NCBI GenBank assembly: GCA_012656075.1
Contig: JAAKBF010000030.1
Span: forward strand, 744,001-808,000
DNA: 64,000 bases
Origin: Phytophthora hibernalis
Taxonomy: Eukaryota > Oomycota > Peronosporomycetes > Peronosporales > Peronosporaceae
Reading direction: 5' to 3'
In this document: piece by piece, positions 9,801 through 21,733 of the stretch
Position numbering within the stretch: position 1 is the stretch's first letter
Layout of the letters: each line of letters begins with the position of its first letter
Notes under the pieces: model-generated
Told to the model about the DNA's origin: nothing
Seen by the model: the letters and a program-made list of their open reading frames with translations, nothing else
Database searches by the model: none
Program-made: the position numbers and the translations under genes

Positions 9801-10611
9801 ACAAATAGAACTTGCAGATCATGTCGTACGCGTCCAGGTAGCAGGCCAGACACTCATCCTGCACGGTCTTGGGCACCACGGGTGTCTGCGAATCTACAAA
9901 CTGCTGCAGCTCTTCCGCCCCTTCCAGTTCCTTGTACATCTCCTTGAGCTTCTTGGGCTGCACACCGAGAAAGTCCACGCCCGCCGACTTGGCGAAGCTC
10001 ACGAGCAGCGGCACTTCGAGCTGCTGTGACGTGCCCGCGCTGGCCACGCTCATGTTGCCTCTGGTTCTGCTCTTGGTGCCCGGCTGCTCGCGCCGCGCCA
10101 CGCGCTGGATGATGTGGGCCACCACCTGCACGTCGTCCAGCACGCCGGCCAGACACAGTTCACACAGCAGCCGCAGCAGCAGCCTGCGCTTGAGCATCTT
10201 GCACTTGTCGTCGGACGCGTACGACGCCTCGAAGCTGCCCAGCGCGCGCGCCATGCCGGGCGCGAACTCCTCGTAGCGCTGGTGCAGCCGCGACGCGACT
10301 GTGACGGCGGCCGGCAGGTCGGCCAGCTTGAGCGGCGCGTCGGCCAGCGCAGCCACGCACTCGCTCACGTAGCGCGTGAGGTTGAGCTCGTGGGCGTCGC
10401 GCAGCAGCGACTCGGCGTTGGCCTCGCTCAGCACGCGCAGCTTCTTGACGAAGGCCGACGAGCGCTTGATGTCCGACTTGAGCTTGAGGCGTGACAGCTG
10501 CGCGCGCGCGGCTTCCACGCTGGCCGCGCAGTTGGCGGCGCGGAGTGCGGCGCGCAGGTCGCTCTGCCGCTGGAGCTCCTGAAGCTGCGCGAGGGCCTCG
10601 TCGCGCGTCAT
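6855..10611 (-). CDS. UPF2: UPF2, nonsense-mediated mRNA decay factor (two frame breaks)
   Basis: Three consecutive frames together read as one UPF2 protein of about 1252 residues, the usual size of the family. The first frame (10611 to about 9397) carries the N-terminal MIF4G domain. The second (to about 7262) carries MIF4G domains 2 and 3 (motifs FYARLVATL-like, KLPWQ-like, YNCGLVS) and a long Asp/Glu tract. The third has the UPF1-binding C-terminus (GNKGKVEARQLVVPE region). Each break is explained by one missing base: at CCC 9397-9399 and at GGGGG 7262-7266 on the plus strand. Adding two bases makes the length a multiple of three. UPF2 bridges UPF1 and UPF3 at stalled terminating ribosomes. 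Because the gene is essential in most eukaryotes, sequence error is likelier than loss. Confidence 0.92.
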
Positions 10612-10751
10612 GGCCGGAAGGTGGCTCCTTGAGTACTTTTTGAGGAATGATCGGATTCGAGAGGGAGTGGGTTAATCATGTGGGTGATAGCTGAGTGACA
10701 CAGGAGGACGTTTTAAAGAGTCTATTGTTGAAGTGTGGATACTGTATAGAG

Positions 10752-11873
10752 TTAGGCTTCGTCGTCGGGCTCTTGAGGTATCCGGCACGCGCGCTTGACG
10801 AACTCGTACGAGGTGACCATGAGGATGCCCGATGGACCCATGGCCAGTAGCCGCTGCAACAAGCAACAACATAAGTTAGTAGCTGCAATGTGTCATCAAT
10901 ACAGGACCTGAACGCACCGCGGAGAGCCCGGTCATGAGTCCCATTGGACCGTCGGTCTTTAAAATATACTTGAGGGTGTCCATGGCGCCGTACTGCGTGT
11001 ACACCTGCGCCTTTGTCCGCACGATATCCATGGGGTTCGTCACGATGCCGGTGATGAGGCCGGCGCTGCCTCCGCTCAGTCCCTGCGCCACCACTACACC
11101 AACGTAAGTCAAAGCACTCCAACTATTCACTTCCACCTTTCCTCACCTTGTTTCCAGAATGGATCCGTCGGCCAGTCCTTCATCAAACGATAGTACACAG
11201 GTACGAGCAGTCCGTAGGAGCCCCACCAGATGGACGAGGACGGCGCGTACGTCGCGATGGACGGCACGTAGCCCTTGTAGAAGCCGCGCAGACCTTGTGT
11301 ACGGAAGACCTCCTTGGTCACGTTCATGAAGCCTTTGGCGCGCTCGCGTGTCTTGCGCACGTCCTGCCCCTGGCCGCTGAGCATCATGCGCTGCGACACG
11401 ATGTCCAGCGGCACCACAACCGTCTGCGAGACGAGTGACGCACAGGCTCCTCCCACGAAGTTGGCCCACTTGTCCCCATCTACCGATAACAATAATAGTA
11501 CTGCATTAGCACTGCACTGCACAAGTGTCCTCCTAGATGAATGACACACCGTCGTGTGGTCTCGGAAGACCTTGCGAGACTTCTCGTACACCGACATGTA
11601 GAGGTTCCCCGTAAGTACGTTGGCTGTACTGGCCCCGAAGCCCTTGTACAGGCCACGCGCGCCCTCCTGGCGGAAGATGGTGGCGAAGGCGTTGGCTGTT
11701 CCGGAGTAGAGCGGCTTGTGCTTGGACTGCACCTGCAGCCGCGTCTTGACCAGGTTGCTCGGGTACACGGCCGCGCGCACGGCCAGGAACATGGTGGGGC
11801 CTAGAACGTAGTACTTGAGCTTGTCGATCTCGTCCCACGAAATGTCCTCCAGCGCGTACTCGTCCTCCGCCAT
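10752..11873 (-). CDS. Mitochondrial carrier, SLC25A44-like
   Basis: Four exons: 11873-11550, 11479-11147, 11093-10918 and 10853-10752. The last two introns (53 and 64 nt) have clean GT-AG ends and phase. The protein is about 311 residues with three carrier repeats showing PX[DSN]X[VI][KR] signatures (YPSNLVKTR, VPLDIVSQR, NPMDIVRTK). The order and spacing match SLC25A44, the branched-chain amino-acid carrier of the inner mitochondrial membrane. Exon 2 as drawn needs one extra G in the CCCC at 11474-11477 (plus strand) to keep frame. The alternative is an acceptor ten bases further on (CAAG/TGG), which fits without any change. The ATG at 11873 starts the conserved N-terminus. Confidence 0.85.
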
Positions 11874-12063
11874 GGTGGCCTGAAGTCTGAAGCTGCGGCC
11901 GAAACGGTGCTGAATTTCAACCAATGAACACGAGTTTGGATGTTAAATGCCAGACATACTGAAACCAAGTCGAGAATTGAGCGTTTCCGTCTACACCATA
12001 TAAAAAGTTGCAAGACACCCAACCCCTATATAAGCCTACGAAAGAAACTAATCCGAGATCAAG

Positions 12064-12651
12064 ATGGCGGACGTGAGCGACGAGGAGCTGTTGGGAGACT
12101 GGAGACCCCGCATGGGGATGCTGTCCGTGGCCGAGAAGGTGGAGCAGGCGGAGTTGCTCAAGCGTCAAGGTAATCTGCTGGTCCAGCAGGGCGAGCTCAA
12201 GCGCGCGCTGGCGTCGTACGCCAAGGTCTTCGCCTACGTGAACGGCCTGTCTGTGGCTGGCGACGCCATGTCCCAGTACGCGCAGGCGTCGGCCGGCATG
12301 AGTGCCACGCAGGAGCAGGGCACGCAGATCCAGGCCGTCAAGGTGGCCGTGTGGGCCAACATGGCCCTGTGCCACCTGAAGCGCGCGACGCCGGACAAGG
12401 CTCTGGCCACGTGCGACAACGTGCTGGAGCTGGAGCCGCAGCACAGCAAGGCGCGCTTCCGTAAGGCGCAGGCCATGGTGCAATTGGCCCACTACGAGCA
12501 CGCACACACACTGCTGAGTGAACTACTGGAGGAAGAGCCCAAGAACGCGGTCGTGCGTGGCGAGATGCGCGCGCTGCAGGCCAAGAAGCGCGCGTACGAC
12601 GCCGAGGCCCGCGCCAAGGAGAAGAGCGCGTTCGGCAACATGTTCAAGTAG
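12064..12651 (+). CDS. TPR protein of the FKBP-tail type
   Basis: The 195-residue intronless protein consists almost entirely of tetratricopeptide repeats (AELLKRQGNLLVQQGELKRAL, ANMALCHLKRATPDKAL, SKARFRKAQAMVQLAHYEHA). It ends in a charged helix AKEKSAFGNMF, typical of the end of FKBP-type immunophilins that bind Hsp90. No peptidyl-prolyl isomerase domain is present, so it is probably a stand-alone co-chaperone-like adaptor. It shares a 190-bp divergent promoter region with the mitochondrial carrier, including an ATATAAAAA stretch near 11998. Confidence 0.8.
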   Translation: MADVSDEELLGDWRPRMGMLSVAEKVEQAELLKRQGNLLVQQGELKRALASYAKVFAYVNGLSVAGDAMSQYAQASAGMSATQEQGTQIQAVKVAVWANMALCHLKRATPDKALATCDNVLELEPQHSKARFRKAQAMVQLAHYEHAHTLLSELLEEEPKNAVVRGEMRALQAKKRAYDAEARAKEKSAFGNMFK

Positions 12652-12726
12652 AGCAGGAAGCAGGACCATTGCAGGCTCAAATGCAGGTAACCTTTTAGTT
12701 AGACGTTGGCTGGTGTGGTGACTGTT

Positions 12727-13902
12727 CTAGAGACGCAGGAGGTGCGGCAGCACGCGAGACTTGATGGCCGCCATGAACTGCGCGTAGCCGTGGCCGAAGT
12801 GGTTCTCCACGCGCGGGATCACCAGGTCCGACACCTCGACGTTCATGCAGCTTTTATCAGAGGTGAAGGCCAACGCCTGGCAGCCTGCAGCCGCCAAGCT
12901 GTTGGGGCCTGGCAGTTGTAGCGCCCAGAAGAGCTTGGACAGCACACCGTCGCGCACCGAAAACACGTTGATGAACTTGCCACCGCTCGGATCCAGGGCG
13001 CTCGTGACGTTCTCCAGGCCTTGCGCGTCGTGGATGAACGCGCCCGCGAAGCTCACGGCGTTGGCTATGAGCGGCAGGTTGTCTCCTTTCTGCTCCGCGC
13101 GCAGCTTGGCCATCTCCTGGAAGGCACTGTAGATGACGGCGCCGCCCAGCGAGTGGCCTAACAGCGAGATCTTGCGGCCCCGTAGCAGCGTCGGCCGCTC
13201 GGCCAGCACGTGCGCGAGCAGCACACCCACCTTCTCCGCCTTTCCTTGTGCACTATGCCACGGGTTGCCGGTGAAGTGCGCAACCATGGCCGACACGGAC
13301 GAGCTGCCGAGGTTGTCGTTCACGTGCGCGCAGAAGTCGTTCCACGCGGCGGCGTCGCCGGCTTCCCACTGCACAGCGAAGACGGCGGCGTCCTCGTGCT
13401 CCTCCGTCCACGCGCGCCAGTTGTGCGTGGGGTCGTCGCCCTGCGTCATGAAGCCGTTGATGCAGAGCACCACGTGGGTGCACGTGGCCACGTCCCCACT
13501 CAGCAACTTGAGATGTAGCTGCTGTACGCGGCGCTTGCGCTTGGCCACGTTGAGCGTCGCCATGGCGCCGTCGTACGCGCTGGCCCACAACGTCGGGGCC
13601 TTGGCCGTGGAGGTGGCTGTCGGCGCGGGCGCGGGCCGCAGCCAGGCGTTCAACGCGCCCAAGGCGCCGCCCACGGCCACGGCCGCCAGCTCCGTGTTGC
13701 CGATCGTCTCCTGCTCCTGTTCGTTCGACTGCAGCCGCACGCGCTCCACGATGGCGTCCGCTTCTTGAAGCAGCAGCGGCGCCACACGCGTGCGCAGAAC
13801 GTCGGTCGCACTCGTCTCGCACTCCTGGAGCTGCTCGGCCGACAGCAGGCCGCGCCGCTGCAGCTCGCGGCAGTCGGCCAGCAGCCTGTCCGAGTCCGTC
13901 AT
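12727..13902 (-). CDS. DUF726/TMCO4-type alpha/beta hydrolase
   Basis: This is a 391-residue intronless protein. The alpha/beta-hydrolase nucleophile elbow GHSLGG is at about residue 250, preceded by VVLCINGFMTQGDD (the DUF726 strand with NGF). A candidate catalytic histidine is in ENHFGHGY near the C-terminus. The N-terminal 100 residues are helical and not conserved; no clear membrane span is seen. Relatives include human TMCO4 and yeast Mil1, whose substrates are poorly defined. The gene converges with the TPR gene (75 bp between stops) and diverges from the F-box gene. Confidence 0.88.
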   Translation of the reverse strand: MTDSDRLLADCRELQRRGLLSAEQLQECETSATDVLRTRVAPLLLQEADAIVERVRLQSNEQEQETIGNTELAAVAVGGALGALNAWLRPAPAPTATSTAKAPTLWASAYDGAMATLNVAKRKRRVQQLHLKLLSGDVATCTHVVLCINGFMTQGDDPTHNWRAWTEEHEDAAVFAVQWEAGDAAAWNDFCAHVNDNLGSSSVSAMVAHFTGNPWHSAQGKAEKVGVLLAHVLAERPTLLRGRKISLLGHSLGGAVIYSAFQEMAKLRAEQKGDNLPLIANAVSFAGAFIHDAQGLENVTSALDPSGGKFINVFSVRDGVLSKLFWALQLPGPNSLAAAGCQALAFTSDKSCMNVEVSDLVIPRVENHFGHGYAQFMAAIKSRVLPHLLRL

Positions 13903-14049
13903 GGCGGACTTGATCTAGTGTGGGTCTACACGTATTGGTGTGTTTTAACCCCATGTTGAAGTGGTCGGGTGGTTACGCCCTTTGGCGGTGCACTGGTCTC
14001 CGGTCTCCGGTCTCCGGCCAACGTCAGGCCAATCGAGTTTGTGCCGGCC

Positions 14050-15583
14050 ATGACGAGCGACCTCGAGCAACTGCCGGACCACTTGCTGCTGGCGCATGTC
14101 TGCCGCTTCGTGCACCTTCAGGACCGATGGCACGGCCTGGCGCGCGTGTCCAAGCGCTGGCGTCGACTCACGCTCGCGTCTGTGCATCGAGAGCGGCACG
14201 TGGACTTGGTGCGTTGCATTGGAGGGTTTTGAAGTGTGCAATAGGGACTAACCGCGTGTTTGGAACTGCAGACGTGGTGCACTGGAGAGCACGAGCTGGA
14301 GACCGCGGCTGCCGTGCTGCTCGACCGCAAGCCGCAACGCAGCAAAAGCGGCCGGAGCTTGTCGCTCGAGGCCTCGCAACTGCAAAGCGTGGCGCTCTAC
14401 GGCCCGCGCGTCACGTCGCCGCTGCTGTCGCACCTGGTCAAAGGTCTCGGCTGCGAGCAGCTCCGACACGTGGACGTCGAGTCCAAGCAGATATCGGACG
14501 CGGCGCTGGAGCAACTCTGTCGCTGCGCGGGTCTGCAGACGCTCGCGCTGCATTGTATCAAGCTCACGGACGAGTCGCTATTGGCCATCTCACGCGCGTG
14601 CCACCAGCTGACCAAGGTGGACCTCTCGGGCTGCTCGCGCGTAGGAGACGACGGCATCGTCGCCATCGCGGCCAATTGTCCGAAGCTGCAGAGCATCAAC
14701 CTCACCATGTGTCGACGCGTCTCCGACAGGTCCGTCGTAGCGCTGGCTCAGCATTCCTCGCTGACGTTGGAGGAGGTCGTGCTAGATCGCTGCATCAAGG
14801 TACGCACCTCTGCGGCGTGAACTGGTTTCACTCGGATTGACTGATCGGCTGCCTCTCCGCTAGGTTTCTGGACCCGCGCTCCGCTTTCTCATGAGAATGC
14901 AGCGCAATATTCGGTCGCTCTCCTTTGCGTGCTGTCCAAAGGTACAAGGCGCCGACTTCTACACCCTAGAGCAAATAACGCAAGCAAAAGCGACCATGCC
15001 GATCTGTGAACTCGCCACACTGAACCTGAGTGGGTGCGCAGGACTAGACGATCGCGGCGTAGCTGCGCTGATCACAATCAACCGGCACGCACTACACTCG
15101 TTGAACCTCGGGGCGCTGCAAAGTCTCGGTAGCGCCACCTTCACTGCCATCGCGCGATGTTCGGAGCTACAGTCACTCAACCTTTCGCTGTGTCGGACGC
15201 TGCAGAATGACGACCTTGCTGCAATCACGGCTGGGTGCACACAGCTTTTGACGCTGCTGCTGCAGGGCTGCGTCGCTCTTGATGATAGTGGCCTCAAGGC
15301 GATGGCCCCTCGAGCGATGAATCTCCAGCGACTGTCGCTGGAGTTCTGCTACAACATTACAGACGAAGGGTTCGCGGCCGTCGTCTCGCGCTGTCAACAA
15401 CTGCTGCACTTGAACATTAAGGCTTGCAACCAGCTCACAATCGCCGCGTTCCGGACATTGGCTCGTCGAAAGGCTATACTAGAAACGCTGTACATCGGCG
15501 CCTGCGCCGATATGGAGACCACCGCCGCGTACTTCTCCATCGTCAAGAACAAGTTCCCTCGGTGCCGAATCCACTGGGTCTGA
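14050..15583 (+). CDS. F-box/leucine-rich-repeat protein (SCF adaptor)
   Basis: Three exons, 14050-14208, 14272-14799 and 14864-15583, joined by 63- and 64-nt GT-AG introns, give 468 residues with intact frame. The N-terminus holds an F-box (LEQLPDHLLLAHVCRF ... WHGLARVSKRWRRLT). It is followed by at least nine cysteine-containing LRRs of the GRR1/FBXL2/FBXL20 type (LTKVDLSGCSRVGDDGI, LQSINLTMCRRVSDRSV). Such proteins bind Skp1 through the F-box and present substrates to a cullin ubiquitin ligase. A triple GGTCTCC repeat lies in the 5' leader at about 13995-14016. Confidence 0.92.
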
Positions 15584-15879
15584 AGCCGACAACCAGCGTC
15601 CTAGATGCTCTGTGTAGAGTAGCAAATAAATATGCATATTTACCTTATCTTCGCCAAAAAGATTCTTTGGTGCAATGCGCGACTTGCATAAGACAAGAAG
15701 GCCGTAGCTAAAAGTGGCCAGATGTGTAAGTTCACCCCAGCATAAATTTAACGAACTGTTGCCATGTCTTGGTTTACCTTATCTTTATTTATCTGGACGT
15801 GCTTGGGCGTTTTGTCCTGCCACTTGAGAAAAGAGCGTGAGCACAAGCGTCCTAGCTGCAAAGTCGATAGTGAAAGACG

Positions 15880-17199
15880 ATGTCAGGCCGCATTCCTAAC
15901 GTCAGCACTCGGATTGTGCCCAAGAGTATCACGTTGCCTGAGACTGGAAGTTGCTTCGACACGACAACTGTGATCCAGAAGGTAGGGCACAATAAGTATC
16001 ACCGAGAGACCAATGTCGACACTGATGACAGATTTATTCATGAACAGCGTCGCTCGAACGAAAAAGTTGATGACTCAGCGCACATCACCGCGTTTTCGCT
16101 GTCCAAACCGTCTAGACTACACACCACCGACGGCTTCCTTCGTAAGGGCCAAGGCACGGGAGGCTCAGTCGATTTGGAGAAAACGCTCAAGGTCTGTGGA
16201 TAACACTCGAACCAAAGGTGACGAGTAAATACGCTCACACGTCTTCGGACCGTTTGATTCTAGGTTGACAAGCAAGAGAATGTGTCTCCACGCTCAAGGC
16301 ACCAACAACCTGCAGCTTTTCGAGAGCGCTCGAACCCACCTGACACGTCTTTCAGAAGGTGAAGGAACTTTCACGGTTGTGTATTGTTTCAGCGTACTCA
16401 TGTTGTGGTGAAATTTCAGATTTTATGAGCGTGGTGACCTACCGATCCAGATTGATCACGGCGGCGTACGCAACATGGTAGCCTGGAAAGTGGACATCAC
16501 CAAGGCATGCCGTGTAAACTTTCAATGCCCAGGAATCATGTTCTAACATAATCTGTGGACTTTTGTAGCTCGATTTCCACCACTACCTCCCGATTTTCTT
16601 TGACGGACTCCGAGAAGTGGAGGAGCCGTATGCATTTCTGTCGGAGCAGGGCATCAAGGACATGCTCATCAACGCCAGTAACAAAGTGCTGCCTGTCATC
16701 CCGCAGCTTATCATCCCGATCAAAAGTGCGTATATTCGTGTTGAAAGACCTCAAATTTGGCTTCTCATGTTTTCGTTTTTGCTAGACGCTCTCAACACGC
16801 GAAGTTCGGGCATTCTGGTCAAGACACTGCGCATTCTGCAGCTCATGGTGACGTGCGAATCGGCTGCACAACCAGGTGCCGGCCCAGGATTAATCGGCCA
16901 GGCTCTTGTGCCATACTACCGGCAGATTCTACCAGTCCTCAACATTTTCGTTCGCAAGAATGGTAAGATCGCGCAAAATGTTTTTCTGCCAAGTCTTGCT
17001 AATTCCCTAAGCATTTTCTACGCTTGGGTTTGCTACAGACAACATCGGTGACGCCATTGACTACGGTCAGCGCAAGCAGTTGAATCTGGGTGACCTCATT
17101 CAGCAAACACTTGAGATCATGGAGTCCCACGGAGGAGATGACGCTTTCATCAATATTAAATACCTAGTCCCCACTTACCAGAGCGTTTGTGTGGGTTAG
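15880..17199 (+). CDS. PACRG: PACRG, ciliary inner-junction protein
   Basis: Six exons: 15880-16191, 16264-16358, 16420-16504, 16569-16725, 16786-16962 and 17039-17199. They sum to 987 nt (328 residues). The core matches the parkin co-regulated gene product: FYERGDLPI, WKVDITK, LDFHHYLPIFFDGL, PQLIIPIKNALN, ALVPYYRQILPVLNIF, FINIKYLVPTYQS. PACRG sits at the inner junction of axonemal doublet microtubules, consistent with flagellate zoospores. The N-terminal exon is not conserved, and the first intron uses a GTCTGT donor, so that part is less sure. Intron 3 needs a GC donor at 16505, or a GT donor at 16514 that adds three residues inside a conserved motif. Confidence 0.92.
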
Positions 17200-17369
17200 C
17201 CTCGCAGCGGTGAGCGTATTCCAGCTAGCAAGACGAAAGAAACGTAAGGTAGATAACGAGCAGCAGTCGTCGAAATCAAAGCTCCAGCAAGAGTTTAGCA
17301 GCCAACTTTTCTGGTCACGAGTTACTCGTTTTGTTGACACTTTTTACTGCTTTGGCACGCATTTACTTG

Positions 17370-20300
17370 TTAGTTGAACATATTTCTCCTTGTACCGCCT
17401 ACTGCTGCTGACTTGGGGCGTGGTTTCATTCGAGAAGAAGCATCTCGACGGCCAGTCAAAAACTGTGTATTGCTAGTACTTGTACTTCGGCTAGTGACAA
17501 TCTTCGACACCAGGTTTAGCTGTATTGGTGCTCGCCCGTCGACCTCACTCGGAACTTCATCAATCTCGGGAAATTCTTGGTTCAAAGTAGACTTCACTTC
17601 GGTTCGACTGGAGAAAGCACCCCGCGCAGTTCCACCGCCCTTCACCCCAAGCTCTTCACATCGCCGAAGTCTACGCTCCAGCTCCTTGTTTTCTTTTCGA
17701 TACGTGTTCAACTCCGTCACCAGCATTGCATTCTGATGCGACAGCGCTGCAGCAAGTTTGTGTTTCTCTCGGTTACCAGCTTCTACTTGGCGACGCAACG
17801 AGTGTTTGTTCTGTAGCAAGAAGCGGTTTTGACGATGCAGTTCAGCATTGACCTCGACGTCCGAGTCCCCGCGAGCTTGCAGGACATCCAATTGTCGCGT
17901 CATTCGCTTATGAAAACGACACATTTCCGTGACGAGTGCTCTTCTCCTGCGCAGCACTGCGGCTAACAAGTTCACCCAGTTCTTCTTGTAGCACCACAAT
18001 CGAGTGTCGAACTCGCTCCAAACGCTTGAGTGCTGTCTCCAGGTCGCGCTCGTGCTTTCTTGCAAGTGAAGATGTCTGAATTCGTAGCCTATCACTGATG
18101 TTTGCCTGCACCACAACGTTTTTGTTGGCATCATGCAACTGATTGAGATGCTCTTGCATGTGCACCAGTTCGAGGTCTTTGGGAAGTATGTGCTTTTGCA
18201 GCAGCTCTAGCTGTGAACGATGTACGCCATCCAAACGCTGCAAATTATCCAACAAACGTCGCTGCTCAGCGAGTTGAGCTGCACTTTCATCTTTCTCTCG
18301 CGTGATTCTCGTCGTAAGAGCTTTCTCATCCGCTAGCTTCTCACGAAGTGCTTCCATCTCCTGCAAACGTTCATCATAGTCGCAGTACATTTGTTGTAGC
18401 TCGGCGTCCTTCTGGTTGAGGCCTCCAAGCAGCATCTTGACCTCTTGCTTCAATTCTACCGCCTTCACGTGCTGTTCGTCGAGCTGCATTGCAGCCTTCT
18501 TCTTTTCGTGATCGATAGAGCTAGCTAGCTGACCCATTTGTACCAGTTGATCCTGGTCTTGTTGTGTGAGCACTTCCTGCAACTTCCTTCGAGTCATCTC
18601 CAGCTCGTTCACCAACTCGTTTTGTGAACTGTCATGCTGGACTTTGGTCTCTAGAAGCTTCTTCCTGGATTCATGCTCAAGCTGCACTTCACGCTCCCGA
18701 GCTCGCCTCTGCTCGTCCTCCAGGTCAAGCTTAGTTGCGTGAAGTTGTTCACGCAGTGTATCACATTCGGCTTGTAGCTTTTCTAGAGTTTCCAAGTAGT
18801 GATCTTGAGCCGAACGAGCGACTTCGGACAACGAACGCAGCTTTTCTTCTCGTTCATGGATAACTCCACCAAAGCGAGTATCGAGTGCCGTACGCAGAGT
18901 TTTCCGTTCCTCTTCAGCCGCCCGAGCATGGGCTTCAAGCTGACTTTGTAGTGTACTTTGGAATCGTGTCCGCTGCTCATTCGCTTGCCGGCTCAGCATC
19001 TCGTTCTCCATCTTAAACTGCTGCAGCTCGCCATCCAGATCCAACAACTTGAGTCGATCTAGCTCTACCTTGTTGCGGTCGTACACTGCTAGCTCCTCCG
19101 GTAGACAAATGTTTGTGAAGGCGTTAACGGACAAGTCGTGGAGATGTTGTTCGTCTCGAATTGCTGTCGCTAAGGCTGAGGCGCTCTCAGAATCTCCGGA
19201 ATTATCTCGACAAAGTTTGCAGGCTAGGACAACACCGTTCCGAGCGTTGGTGAGTAGCAATCGCGACCGAGGAGTGTAGAACAAACCTACTACCGGTGCT
19301 GTGTGCAAGTCCACACGCTTCATTGCGTGTGTGAGCAGGATAGCCGATCGGCTCTCACCACTCCGAGTTCCTCGCTTCCAACCGAAAAGCACCACAGAAC
19401 CATTCGCTGTACCGACAAACAACAAGTTCGAGTACATGTTGCCATCGTTACCTCCCAAACCTCGTCCTGCCTCGAGCGCCGTGATCTCAGACGCCAAATT
19501 CTCACCCACACCAGTAGAACTATGAAGCGCATCGAATGCCAATTCACCATTTACCCATGCACGCACAATGCATTGGTTGCTACTAGGTCGCTTGAGAGAG
19601 TTTGATACTCGCTTTTCAGCCACAAACACTACGTAGTCGTGACTTTCATGGTCCATGTAGCTGGCTGTAAATGCTACGACGGCATTATCCGGTGCAAGTG
19701 TCTGCGTCACGCTGTGTGTTCCCACAAGCTCTTCGACTTCACCTCCGGCTTGCCACCGTAGTTGACAGTGGCGTAGTTCTCCGGCAGCATCAACAGCAAA
19801 GAAGCTGCTGTCATGAACAGACCAGCGGAACAATTCGATGGTGTCGCGAAAGTCTCGAAAGACACCAACGAGCTGCGGTTCTCTCTGGGTCCGTGACAAA
19901 CTTCGATACACAAACACTGCCTTGTTAGTGGTGTGTACAGCTGCAAAAAGCGCACCACTGGGGCTGTATTGAGCGAGAGAGAACTGCTTTTGTGGCATCT
20001 CGAAGGCCAAACGCAGCGAATTTTGCAGCACGAAAAAGACCTGCAGCTTGGACGAGAACGTCACCAACAATTCGGAGCCTGCGGGGTGAAGATCAAGACT
20101 CAACGGCGCTTGTTGCTCTAGAGGATGAACAACAAAACACTCGTGACTGTCTGTTTGGTTCCACACGTGGACGGCTGCGTCTCCGTCCGGAGATCGACAT
20201 GCTGCAGCGAAACACGGACGTCTCGAAGCTGCACTCAGTCGCTCCATTTGCTGGGATAGCGGCGTGGACGACAAGGGATTCAACGCGATAGTTTCATCGT

Positions 20301-21467
20301 CACCGCGTAGAAGACACAAATTGCTGAGGTCGTAGGCGCCGTAGCCATTTTCAGTACAACAAAGCAGCATGGCTGCGGCTGGGTCTGTTGTCACGCTCAC
20401 GATACGCTGTCTACGATTACAAGAAGAGGTAGAACATCAATATCTCGCTGCCAAATCAACTCTTTATTCTGCGTCACGTACGTGTTTGGTACTCGCATGC
20501 GTCGCTCGAGATGCAGCTCTTTCTCGTTTGCCTTGAGCATTTTGGATGCCACTCGAACGACAGTCACGAGCCCATGAGTGCCTCCGACGACAACTCCTTC
20601 ACCGTTATTCAAAGGGCTCATGCACAACAATCGTCCCAAACCTTTGTGTACTGCACGGAGCGTCTGAATCAACTCGGCATTCACTATCAACTGCACGTCA
20701 CCGACTTCTAGCAGACCCACTAGTACATCGTCAGGCAGCCACGCATGATCTGCATAGCTCACAACGCTTTTGACTTTGGTCTCGTCGCCCGACTTGAAAC
20801 TTGCTAGCGGCTTCAGTGTGTACTCGCACAGCGTCCAGATTCGTAGCATGTTACCACCACTCGAAGTCAATTGAGCCATATCGATGGGGTTGAAGCGGAC
20901 TCGAGACACCCGACAATGGACATCGGTGAGAGCTATTTGCCTTCCACGACCCCAATCCCACACGCCTAAGCTCCAGCTCGAGTTCGCAGCCTGACCGCTA
21001 ACCAATTTCCCATCAGGAGACAAAGCTGTTCCAACGAACCGATCAGTCCAAGGCACCGTGAGAGTTTTGAGCAGCACAATTCGTCGACTTTTGCTCATAG
21101 ATGGATCCAGTTTGTCTGTTCTTGTTGCAACACTGTAGACAGCGATTGAAGCTGGCGAACTAGTGCTGTCTGCATTACCATCGTCGACTTTCACTGCTGC
21201 TCGACAAACCGAAAGGTGTTGGCGTTTTCCGCACAACGCCATCGCAGTAATCTCTCCAAGCGAGGCTGATGATTGTTCTTGGCCCGTCACGAAGATCAGT
21301 TCCTGCGTCTGCGTGTTTTGGAGCACGACGTACTTGCCAATGGCCAGCACAAGTTCCTGACGACTCAAAGGCAAAATAACATCTCGGAAGGAGGTGTCCA
21401 GCCCATTACCATTCACCGGCACCAACGTCGGTGGAGATGGAGACTCGCTCGAAAGAGTCTCACGCAT
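17370..21467 (-). CDS. CFAP57-like WD40/coiled-coil flagellar protein
   Basis: Exon 1 is 21467-20482 and exon 2 runs 20410-17370, with a 71-nt intron (GTACGT ... CGTAG). The product is about 1342 residues. The first 620 or so are degenerate WD40 blades (SPDGKLVSGQ, LGVWDWGRGRQI, MLRIWTLCEY); the rest is a long coiled coil. This layout is that of CFAP57 and its relatives, which anchor inner-arm dyneins and the regulatory complex in axonemes. Near 17910-17960 the frame changes: the coiled coil stops in one frame while the C-terminal heptads (MCRFHKRMTRQL onward) continue in another. This needs one extra or two missing bases and no intron fits. The ATG at 21467 is the first in frame. Confidence 0.75.
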
Positions 21468-21733
21468 ATTAGATAGCAATGAACAAACCCGACAACAGAA
21501 CGTAAAGCCGAGCTCTTGTCGTCATGAATGAAGGCGTTGTTCACTATAAATACGAGGTCCACAACATTGTTGCTCCGTCCCATGATTGAATTCGTGCCTG
21601 CAACAGCATAATTTGAAACGAATGACAAGTCCAACGAACAAGACGATGCCCTCGCTTCATTCGACGATCCGATTACGGCTCGACCAGCTCAAAAACAGTG
21701 TCACGATGTTTGTGGTGATATCAAGGCCGGAAA

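Noticed and set aside
9854..10494. Arg/Ala-rich frames within 9.8-10.5 kb on both strands
   Set aside because: Shadows of the UPF2 N-terminal frame, which carries the MIF4G domain.
20397..20482. Frameshift at the junction of the two CFAP57-like frames
   Set aside because: A 71-nt GT-AG intron (20411-20481) with correct phase joins them, so no error is needed.
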